The notes beneath the pieces are model-generated. The model was not told the origin of the DNA and searched no databases. It was given only the letters and a program-made list of their open reading frames with translations. A stretch of 27,339 nucleotides of DNA from a virus: positions 1 through 27,339 of the IMG/VR virus record IMGVR_UViG_3300025889_000773; one strand, given 5' to 3'. Numbering within the stretch: position 1 is the stretch's first letter; each line of letters opens with the position of its first letter. The position numbers and the translations under genes are program-made. Positions 20,833 to 27,339 of this stretch are shown piece after piece.

Positions 20833-22146
20833 TTATTGTGGGATAAACCCTGCTGCTGTAGGATTAAGAGATATTGGCCCAGTAGGAGCAAAAGGCTCTA
20901 CCTTAAAGGCTGCTAAGGATGAAGGAGTAGCAGTTTCAGCATAGCTGTCGTACACTTGCTTGTGTATAGCCAGCTTCTTACGCGCAGCTTCATCAGATAT
21001 TCTCATAAGTTCTCTAATGTTTTCTTCAGTTAAGTCCATCTTACCAGCGGCTGCTGATGCAGCTAAAGCAGCGTCTTTATCTGACAAGCCTGTACCTGAA
21101 CCGAACATCTTAATAGCGTTACCTATTTCTACAACCCTAGTTGCCATAAAGCGTTGAGCATTTTGAGCGTTCTCAACGGCTTCACCTTCAGCGCCAAACG
21201 CCTTAGCTACCAAAAGAACTTCATTAACTGGCGCAGCAAGTAAAGAGCCTACAAACACACCTTCATCAAGTATCTTTCTACCTTCTTCATTTGTTACTAA
21301 GGTGCTGTTAGCTGACCTTGCTTGGTCAGTCAAGTCTACAAAAGAAGTGACTCCTGCTTTGGTTAATGCAGAGCTTAGTTCACCAGCTTGGTTTAATGCT
21401 CTAGTTTCTTTAGGAGCCTGTAGTAAACCTAAGTCTTCTGCCCTAGACCATCTATTAACACCTGTTTTAGGATCTACTACATTAACCATGCCAAACTTAT
21501 TAACACGATAAGTAGCTAAGTTTCCTTGAGCATCCTTCAACATAACATCATCAGCTTCTTGTGCTGAGATAACATCAGCAAACTGTTTATCATCTAAACC
21601 GCTGTATTGCTTAATCTGATCTTCAGTAAGCCCTGCTGCTCTACCCACAGCAAACCTTCCTTGTTTTCCTCTGTTCTTTACAGCAGCTTCGCGTTCATCT
21701 GAAAGCATTTCTTTACGTATGTCCAGAAGCATCTCAGGAGTAGCATCAGCAATAGTAGCAGATCGTTCCTCACTACCGCCAATAGCTTCATTACGCCTAA
21801 TCAAAGATGTTCTAAATCTTTGCTGTCTTTCATTTTCAGCAGCTTTAAGTTGCTTTTTAGCTTCTTCAGCCTTAAAAGACTCCATAAGCTGTAAGCCACG
21901 TATAGGGTCAGTCTTAGCTAACTCTTGAGCTACCTGCATCTTTTCTTCAAAAGTGCCTGTACCTTTACTGACAAGTTCGCCTAAACGCTCCTGCGGAGTT
22001 CTCATGTCCAGCCCAAGCAAACCGCCAATACTTCTACTGGCTAGTTGTGCAGCAGGAGACGGTGTAGTTAACATACCACCACTAATCCCCTGTGTAGGCG
22101 ATATAGTAAAAGGGTTGCTCATGTTTTTATAATTAAAGATAGCCAT
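20833..22146 (-). CDS. Probable internal virion protein (437 aa)
   Basis: This protein is soluble and mostly helical. It starts MAIFNYKNMSNPFTISPTQG and has Lys/Glu-rich helices (AEEAKKQLKAAENERQQRF), a beta-like middle (LATYRVNKFGMVNVVDPKTG), and a C-terminal Ala-rich segment GLSDKDAALAASAAAGKMDL followed by a helix. Position among tail-end structural genes and between two other putative internal proteins suggests an ejection or internal core protein. The ATG at 22146 has AAGG eight bases upstream; an ATG eight codons later is possible. No enzyme motif was found. Confidence 0.55.
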   Translation of the reverse strand: MAIFNYKNMSNPFTISPTQGISGGMLTTPSPAAQLASRSIGGLLGLDMRTPQERLGELVSKGTGTFEEKMQVAQELAKTDPIRGLQLMESFKAEEAKKQLKAAENERQQRFRTSLIRRNEAIGGSEERSATIADATPEMLLDIRKEMLSDEREAAVKNRGKQGRFAVGRAAGLTEDQIKQYSGLDDKQFADVISAQEADDVMLKDAQGNLATYRVNKFGMVNVVDPKTGVNRWSRAEDLGLLQAPKETRALNQAGELSSALTKAGVTSFVDLTDQARSANSTLVTNEEGRKILDEGVFVGSLLAAPVNEVLLVAKAFGAEGEAVENAQNAQRFMATRVVEIGNAIKMFGSGTGLSDKDAALAASAAAGKMDLTEENIRELMRISDEAARKKLAIHKQVYDSYAETATPSSLAAFKVEPFAPTGPISLNPTAAGFIPQ

Positions 22147-22159
22147 ATTTGTACCTTAC

Positions 22160-23332
22160 TTAAAATAAGTCCCTAAGTGCAGAAAACAGCCCAGAAACAT
22201 CAGAAACCAAGGATGCTTGAGGTTGCTGACGTTGTGCTGCTGCTGATCCTAATATACTACCATATATACTAGCTAAATCAGAAGCTCGTTGTTTCTCAGC
22301 ACCTAGTAAGTTCTCCAAACCTGCTGCTTCTGCTTGTGTTAGCATTTGCGCCCCTAGTTGCTGACCAGTACGCGACAAGTCAGCAATACTAATAGCAGGA
22401 GTAAGTGAAGCAAGTAACTGTTGCTCAGGCTGGAACTGTGCAGCTTGTGAAGAAATAATGTTCTGTAACTGTGCTGCCTGTAGTGCAGAAGGTAATCCTG
22501 CTGCTCTACCACCTAAGCCAAATAAACTTTCAGCCATACCTAGCTGCTGCTGTTGCTCTGCTTGTGCTTGCTGTAGTGCAGCTAGAGATGCTCTGGCCTT
22601 AGCTTCCTCTTGGGCTTGTGATAACGCTAGTTGCTCAGGAGAACCACCAAACTGTGCTGTACGTAAACCTGTACGCCCTTGTGCAGCTAGGCGTTCTTCC
22701 AGTGCAAGCTGTTGACGCTGTTCTTCAGGTCTTTGTGTAGCTCTAATGCGCTCATAGACATCAGCCTCTCTAGCACCCATAGGAGCCATAAGCCCTGTGA
22801 GAGCGCCTGTAACGCCTCCTAACGCTTGTTGCTGTATACCTGATACATCTGGTGCTACTGCCCCCATACCGCCTAATAAGCCCCCTGTGATGGCTTGTAG
22901 CTGCTGTTGTTGTGCAGCTTGCTGTGGAGATAAAGCAGTAGCAAAGCCTCCTTCAGGGGTAGTAGTTACACCACCAAAGCCTGTGGATACTGTAAAAGGC
23001 CTAAAGGCTGCTGCTTCTGCACCTCTTGCTGCAATGTCTTGAAACATTGGCACAGCTTCTCTAGCTCTTTCCCTAGCTTCGTTCAAAGCGTCTAAAGACA
23101 GCCCAGCGCCTAACAGTTGACCACCTGTGCCACCTAACAAGTTAGTTATAGCACCTGTTACATCACTAAGACCACCAAGGAAACCTCCACCCTGTGGAAC
23201 ACCTGAGCCTGTACCTGCCGGGACACCTGCCATAATAGCGTCTTGTAAAGGATTAGCGTAAGGAATACTCCCGGCCCCTACGTCAAACTCTATTTGAGGC
23301 ATTGTAAACGGTCTGTTTGTACCATTACTCAT
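22160..23332 (-). CDS. Gln/Ala/Gly-rich internal virion protein candidate (390 aa)
   Basis: The composition is extreme: long runs of Ala, Gln, Gly and Leu, such as LSPQQAAQQQQLQAITGG, ALQQAQAEQQQQLGMAE and AEAAGLENLLGAEKQRAS. Residues about 45-80 are Gly-rich (GVPQGGGFLGGLSDV, LLGGTGGQLLGAGLSLDA). It looks like a helical filamentous or pore-forming ejection protein, comparable in style to P22 gp7/gp16/gp20-type proteins, by composition and location rather than identity. There is no Cys. It is followed closely by the 437-aa gene, so the three proteins probably act together in DNA entry. Confidence 0.6.
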   Translation of the reverse strand: MSNGTNRPFTMPQIEFDVGAGSIPYANPLQDAIMAGVPAGTGSGVPQGGGFLGGLSDVTGAITNLLGGTGGQLLGAGLSLDALNEARERAREAVPMFQDIAARGAEAAAFRPFTVSTGFGGVTTTPEGGFATALSPQQAAQQQQLQAITGGLLGGMGAVAPDVSGIQQQALGGVTGALTGLMAPMGAREADVYERIRATQRPEEQRQQLALEERLAAQGRTGLRTAQFGGSPEQLALSQAQEEAKARASLAALQQAQAEQQQQLGMAESLFGLGGRAAGLPSALQAAQLQNIISSQAAQFQPEQQLLASLTPAISIADLSRTGQQLGAQMLTQAEAAGLENLLGAEKQRASDLASIYGSILGSAAAQRQQPQASLVSDVSGLFSALRDLF

Positions 23333-23343
23333 TTATATTCTCT

Positions 23344-23571
23344 CTATGTCAATACTGTTGTTATCACGGAGGCTGCACCTGTTACCACAACAGTAACAAC
23401 AAGCCAAGCCAAACGCTCCCACTTTAACGCATGGGCAGAAGCTAGTTCTTTAAGCTGTCGAAGTTCAGCAGTAGCTTCACCCCAACGCTCACCACATTCT
23501 TTCTCATGTTGAGCTATCTTCTCTAGTGCTTCCAGAGCCAAGTCAAGTGTTTGCGTCTGATCTTGCTTCAT
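23344..23571 (-). CDS. Small tail-anchored membrane protein, lysis candidate (75 aa)
   Basis: Residues 1-50 form a charged helix with likely coiled-coil character (LDLALEALEKIAQHEKECGE, TAELRQLKELASAHALKWER), followed by one C-terminal hydrophobic segment, LAWLVVTVVVTGAASVITTVL. This cytoplasmic helix plus C-terminal anchor layout recalls XhlA-type hemolysin/holin accessory proteins. It may be a holin, pinholin partner or a virion membrane protein. Its start overlaps the stop of the next small membrane gene (TGATG), so the two are co-translated and may work as a pair. Confidence 0.6.
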   Translation of the reverse strand: MKQDQTQTLDLALEALEKIAQHEKECGERWGEATAELRQLKELASAHALKWERLAWLVVTVVVTGAASVITTVLT

Positions 23572-23732
23572 CAGTCTTTAGCCTTACCTACGTTTAGTGC
23601 AATCATGTCTAGTATCTTGTATGCCTTAGCTACTAGCTCATCATCTTTAGGTGTTTCAGTTACTGCTGAGATAGCTGACGCTAGGGCAACTAAAGCAGTA
23701 ACAATGTTGAAAAAGTCAATTACGTATGGCAT
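23571..23732 (-). CDS. Small membrane protein, holin candidate (53 aa)
   Basis: The product begins MPYVIDFFNIVTALVALASA and continues ISAVTETPKDDELVAKAYKI and LDMIALNVGKAKD. Residues about 5-24 make one hydrophobic helix; the rest is an amphipathic segment with a TPKDD-x-LVAKAYK-type motif that recurs in short phage proteins near tail and lysis genes. One-helix small phage membrane proteins can act as holins or pinholins, but no direct evidence exists. It overlaps its neighbours on both sides by one base (TAATG and TGATG). Confidence 0.6.
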   Translation of the reverse strand: MPYVIDFFNIVTALVALASAISAVTETPKDDELVAKAYKILDMIALNVGKAKD

Positions 23733-24037
23733 TACCAAGGTACTCCATCAGCAGTTGTAGGATTCTTTTGTTCTTCAATGTTAGCTGTCAGTGATGCTTC
23801 AATACCTTCTTGGTCTAACTCATCCTGACACCAGCCAATAACATCAGCTTCCGTTAGGTCTGCGTAAGCAATATAGTCGGAAGCAGAAGGATCTGGGGTG
23901 AACCCACAGGTGCCGTAGCTCGTAGCCGTGTATGTATCCTCTCCCACAGTTTCAGATTCAGTGACGCGCCAGTGTGCGATGATAACACCACCGTCAGCAG
24001 TGTTGCGTTCAAGTTGTGCTATTGTCCATGTAGCCAT
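23732..24037 (-). CDS. Small conserved virion-region protein (101 aa)
   Basis: It starts MATWTIAQLERNTADGGVII and continues AHWRVTESETVGEDTYTATS with a conserved YGTCGFTPDP segment. Phages commonly carry a small protein with a TWTI-x-LER-x-x-x-DGGV-x-x-AHWR opening near the tail fibre gene; it has only a domain-of-unknown-function status. The fold is probably beta-rich. The C-terminal part is acidic and helical (DVIGWCQDELDQEGIEASLT). It shares one base with both the tail fibre stop and the next start, so it may be a fibre-associated or assembly protein. Confidence 0.75.
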   Translation of the reverse strand: MATWTIAQLERNTADGGVIIAHWRVTESETVGEDTYTATSYGTCGFTPDPSASDYIAYADLTEADVIGWCQDELDQEGIEASLTANIEEQKNPTTADGVPW

Positions 24038-25863
24038 TAGTTATTCTCCAGTTGTGCAACCCTTGCACGTAGTGATTGTATTTCTTTAACAAGCATTGGT
24101 ACTAACTTTGAGTAGTCCACAGCCATCATTTCTTCTGAGTCAGCGTCTCCAGATACAGCCTCTGGCGCAACAGTCTGTAGTTCTTGAGCTATCATGCCGT
24201 AGTCTTGGTGAGAGCCATTAGTAATCCAGTCAAACTGACGTACTTGAATGGCATCTACTCTGCTTCCAGCGTCATCAGCGTCTGCAATGTTTTCCTTGAG
24301 ACGTTGGTCTGATGATGTGTTAAATGCTGTAGAGGAAGCGTTAACAGTAATACTTCCTACAGGGCCACTTGTGCCTCCTGTGGGGCTATAGTACTGCTGA
24401 CATACCTGTCCATCAGAGTTAACCCTTATTTTTAAATTACCAATTTGCTGGAAAAGAAACCCATCTGAGTTTGGCGCATCTCCAGTTTGACCAGTACAAC
24501 CTATGAGAAGTTGGCCTGACGAATCAATACGCATACGCTCTGCGCTTTCAGTAAAGAAACGTATTGGTCTCGTCGTGCCAGTGCCACTTGTGTTACCAAT
24601 TTGCAAGCCTTGGTTTTCTTTGATGAAGGTGCCATCGTCACGAATGCGTAGCTCGCCTGCCGCTTTAACGGTAGCGTTGCCTGATGAATCAATGCGGAAC
24701 CGCTCACTAGCATTTGTGTGAAAAGTCAGAGTTTGAAAAGTTGTTTCAGAGCCATTTGACCCAATTTTTAATTGTGCTCCAGTAGTTGTATTACTACCTA
24801 ATGCCATGCTTCCGTTGAAGAAAACGCCATAGTCGTTATTGGCTCCACCACTCACCACGTTTACACCGTGGTCGCCAGCCACACTTCCTGTTCCAACATT
24901 TATACGACTTGCTCCAGAGGAGGCTTGTACGTCTAACGCTACAGACGGGCTAGTCGTGCTAAGACCTAACCGTTCCGTAGAAGCATCCCAGAAGAACTTA
25001 GGCGTTGTGCCTGTGTCTTCGTAAAAACTGACATCGCCGCCAAAAGCAAATTTTGCTAAAGGACGTGCGCCAGTTGCGTTATAAATGAAAACATCATTTA
25101 CATCAGTTCGTAGTTGATAAGCATTACCGCCAGTTGCTTGCAGTTGTAGCGTAGCGTTTGTGCCGTTGTTTATTACTGCATTTCCATCAACAGTCAAACC
25201 ATCGCTAACAACGCTGCCAGTAACGTCTATGCCTGTGTTCGTGGTGGCTAGTTTGGCTGAACCGTTGTAACGAAGGTCAACAGCGCCGCCATCAGTCGCC
25301 GTGATATAGCTTTGTGTACCAGCCGCGTTGCCAATATAAAGATTAGATGCTGACCTAAAATATAAATCACCAGTCCCTGCATCAACGATATAGCTATTCA
25401 ACCCATCATGATAAATCTGTAGGTCAGAGCCAGCGCCAAAGATAGCCTTGTCGTTGTCGCCAAACAACACATTTGCTGTAGTCGTTAGACCCGGAACAGT
25501 AACAGTTCCAGTAAACGTAGGACTAGCAAGGGGAGCTTTAGCGTCTAACTGTGTCTGGATATTGGAAGTAACGCCATCGACGTAGTTTAGTTCAGCAGCA
25601 GTACTGGTTACTGTAACTCCATTAAGGGACAGTGCATCAGTTTCCAGAGTACCATCAACATCAACATTACCTGAGATGTCCAGTGTCTGAGCAGTAGTCG
25701 TGCCAGTTAAGACAGCATCATTAGCGTTTGCTTTAGTTGCTGATGCAGTTGCAATGTTATTAAACTCTGTATCAATCTCAGAGCCTTTTACAATCTTAGC
25801 AGCGTTACCTGAAGGTAGAGAATCCTTTGCTGCAAAGTCAGTAGTTTTCGTATAGTTCGTCAT
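24037..25863 (-). CDS. Tail fibre/spike with S74 intramolecular chaperone
   Basis: This 608-aa receptor-binding candidate has an N-terminal attachment stretch (TKTTDFAAKDSLPSGNAAKI), then long beta-rich repeats including DLQIYHDGLNSYIVDAG, LYIGNAAGTQSYI and several RFRIDSSG/RMRIDSSG units, which suit a trimeric beta-helix. The C-terminal 97 residues form an S74 domain: SSDQRLKENIADADD with the Ser518-Lys523 cleavage dyad, then DYGMIAQELQTVAPEAV and a coiled-coil end MLVKEIQSLRARVAQLEN. S74 domains trimerise the fibre and then cut themselves off, so the mature fibre should end near residue 517. Host range probably depends on this protein. Confidence 0.9.
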   Translation of the reverse strand: MTNYTKTTDFAAKDSLPSGNAAKIVKGSEIDTEFNNIATASATKANANDAVLTGTTTAQTLDISGNVDVDGTLETDALSLNGVTVTSTAAELNYVDGVTSNIQTQLDAKAPLASPTFTGTVTVPGLTTTANVLFGDNDKAIFGAGSDLQIYHDGLNSYIVDAGTGDLYFRSASNLYIGNAAGTQSYITATDGGAVDLRYNGSAKLATTNTGIDVTGSVVSDGLTVDGNAVINNGTNATLQLQATGGNAYQLRTDVNDVFIYNATGARPLAKFAFGGDVSFYEDTGTTPKFFWDASTERLGLSTTSPSVALDVQASSGASRINVGTGSVAGDHGVNVVSGGANNDYGVFFNGSMALGSNTTTGAQLKIGSNGSETTFQTLTFHTNASERFRIDSSGNATVKAAGELRIRDDGTFIKENQGLQIGNTSGTGTTRPIRFFTESAERMRIDSSGQLLIGCTGQTGDAPNSDGFLFQQIGNLKIRVNSDGQVCQQYYSPTGGTSGPVGSITVNASSTAFNTSSDQRLKENIADADDAGSRVDAIQVRQFDWITNGSHQDYGMIAQELQTVAPEAVSGDADSEEMMAVDYSKLVPMLVKEIQSLRARVAQLENN

Positions 25864-27339
25864 TAGATTAATCTACCTATAAGTGCTTCAATGTTTACTT
25901 CTTGTATGGACAGTGATCTTTCGTTAATTGTACAGTCCAAACCAATAGTGGCTACTCTGCCAGATCCAGTTGCTTTAGCCTTGGCTTTGTCAATAATAAT
26001 TGTAGCACTGTATTCTGATGTGCTTACGTTGTACTCAGATAATCCATACTCAGCGATACTAGCGTTGGCTACAGTTACAGCTTGCTTTGTGTATCCTTCA
26101 GTGTAGTCATATCCCCAGTTAACTGTTACTGGTGCGCCTTGACCACCAATAACTGTAAAGTTAATCTCTTTTAGAATCTTCAGTCTACTAGCGTCACCAA
26201 AAGACAACGGGTTAGTGTAGTAACGCATTGTGTAGGTATCAGTGTCATCTAAATATCCGTTGTACTTATTGATACCTTTGACATTACCTAAGTACAGTGT
26301 ACCATCTGCTGCTCTATTGCCACATAGGATCTTAGTGCTAGGCCAAGTAGTCACCCGGTTACTGCCGTCCTCTAGCTTACCTCGCATATCAAAGCAGTAA
26401 ACAATAGAGCTAGTGGGCAAGAATAACAAATAGAAAGAATGCTCTGGGCTATAGACAGACTTAATGTTATTAGTCTGTGTATTAACAGTGAACATCATCT
26501 CATCACGTACATTCTTAGATACGTCACCAATAGGGTTAGACTTCTCTTGTATAACTCTGCCTAAGCTACGTACACCAGTGTCAGAGAGGAAGATTAAGTC
26601 TGTACCTGTAGACTGCACACTGTCTCGTGCAATACAGCCAATGTTTGTAATTACGTCCGACAACACCATAGTAGACGGTGAGCTTGCACCAGAGTACAAT
26701 AGAATGCTACGCTTACCAAAGATAACTAAGAAGTCGTTAAACTCCGCTAAAGCTACAATCTCATCGTATCCTGTAGGCCACACTGTAGTTAAGTCTAGTG
26801 AGCCTGAAGTACCGCCTGTCCAATGATGACCGTTTAACAAGTCAGACCAGTACAGCGTGTATTTGTTGCCTGTAACGTCCCCTGCCCATAAACGACCAAA
26901 AGCTGCTAAAACTTCATTAGCATAAGGTGGTGTACCTGTAGCATGGCCGTGGTTGCTATGGGATTCCAGAACATTTGAACCACCGTGGTCAGTGTACAAG
27001 AGATACTCATGGTCTCTTTGAAATAAGTACGCATGGTTGTTAAAGTTTACAATCTTCCAGTTGTTAGCACTAACAGTATAAGCAGCAGGTGTAATGTCCG
27101 TTAGTGTAGTAGTTCCACTAAAGATTTTATTGTTACCTGTGGAAAGAACTGTAATGTCACCACTCTGGTCTACGTACTCAAAGATAGTCTCAATGCCAAG
27201 GCTAGACCCCAATGGCGTAGCACTGCTTGTGAGCTTATCTAAGCCCTGTCTAGCGCCAATACGTCCGTACTTGTCTACTACCATGTTTTCAGCAATAGAC
27301 GCAAAGGACGCATCCTGAGCCACAGGAGCGTCTTGTGTA
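25863..27339 (-). CDS. Tail/head-completion structural protein, 5' end missing
   Basis: The frame is open to the right edge. A GTG at 27323 exists but the residues upstream of it (TQDAPV) continue sensibly into AQDASFASIAENMVVDKYGR, so the true start lies beyond the window. About 492 residues are visible. The protein is beta-rich, with repeated hydrophobic strands such as EYLLYTDHGG, YTLYWSDLLNGHHW, VIFGKRSILLYSG and TDLIFLSDTGVRSLG, giving a possible beta-propeller. Proteins with the EN...DKYGRI-x-AR-x-G opening occur beside tail fibre genes in podoviruses and are comparable in size to the P22 gp10 stabilisation protein. Assignment to a particular tail part is tentative. Confidence 0.7.
   Translation of the reverse strand, partial: TQDAPVAQDASFASIAENMVVDKYGRIGARQGLDKLTSSATPLGSSLGIETIFEYVDQSGDITVLSTGNNKIFSGTTTLTDITPAAYTVSANNWKIVNFNNHAYLFQRDHEYLLYTDHGGSNVLESHSNHGHATGTPPYANEVLAAFGRLWAGDVTGNKYTLYWSDLLNGHHWTGGTSGSLDLTTVWPTGYDEIVALAEFNDFLVIFGKRSILLYSGASSPSTMVLSDVITNIGCIARDSVQSTGTDLIFLSDTGVRSLGRVIQEKSNPIGDVSKNVRDEMMFTVNTQTNNIKSVYSPEHSFYLLFLPTSSIVYCFDMRGKLEDGSNRVTTWPSTKILCGNRAADGTLYLGNVKGINKYNGYLDDTDTYTMRYYTNPLSFGDASRLKILKEINFTVIGGQGAPVTVNWGYDYTEGYTKQAVTVANASIAEYGLSEYNVSTSEYSATIIIDKAKAKATGSGRVATIGLDCTINERSLSIQEVNIEALIGRLI

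Noticed and set aside
1-27339. tRNA or rRNA genes, insertion sequences, integrase and attachment sites
   Set aside because: Read by eye, none of the non-coding gaps shows a cloverleaf, transposase, or core-site repeat; the gaps are too short apart from 5831-6422.

Overview
This window reads as a large internal piece of a tailed bacteriophage genome with podovirus-type architecture and a T7-like replisome. The evidence is a packaging and portal block, a primase-helicase, a family A DNA polymerase, an ssDNA-binding protein, a phage exonuclease, a T7 endonuclease I-type resolvase, a class I ribonucleotide reductase, and a tail/ejection protein block. No host housekeeping gene, rRNA, tRNA, CRISPR array, integrase or transposase was seen. 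No phage RNA polymerase gene was seen either, and the one strong promoter has a host sigma70 consensus. The nrdA/nrdB pair and the overall gene style fit a lytic phage of an aquatic, perhaps marine, Gram-negative bacterium; the host is inference.

Layout: (1) 1-5830, minus strand, starting at a near-perfect sigma70 promoter at 5868-5896: an AT-hook small-terminase candidate, an M15 peptidase endolysin, a 47-aa protein, a 174-aa unknown, large terminase, a 55-aa basic protein, portal, and a collagen-like protein cut by the left edge. (2) 5831-6422: a divergent intergenic region with palindromes, a 31-bp-period GTTAG repeat array and a cruciform-capable dyad; it is a candidate control region or origin. 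(3) 6423-9711, plus strand: an early accessory block of very small genes, several under 60 aa, with a solitary cytosine-5 DNA methyltransferase. (4) 9832-15767: the replication block (SSB, primase-helicase, DNA polymerase, GIY-YIG nuclease, Cas4/RecB-like exonuclease, endonuclease I, DUF3310/gp1.7-like protein). (5) 15757-19157: nucleotide metabolism (NrdA, three small proteins, NrdB). (6) A convergent hairpin at 19161-19200. (7) 19192-27339, minus strand: three internal/ejection protein candidates, two small membrane proteins, a 101-aa virion-type protein, an S74-chaperone tail fibre, and a large tail/stabilisation protein cut at its 5' end by the right edge.

The two minus-strand blocks would form one late operon if the genome is circular or circularly permuted, with the major capsid, scaffold and tail-tube genes lying outside this window between the collagen-like gene and the right-edge gene. 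The plus arm turns host nucleotides into phage DNA. The minus arm packages the DNA, builds the particle and lyses the cell. Genes within both arms are tightly packed with TAATG, ATGA or longer overlaps, suggesting translational coupling.

I did not find a clearly new defence or signalling system. The most unusual items are the 31-bp repeat/cruciform region, the small-gene early block, the GIY-YIG gene with no ordinary start codon at the polymerase 3' end, and the collagen-like structural protein.
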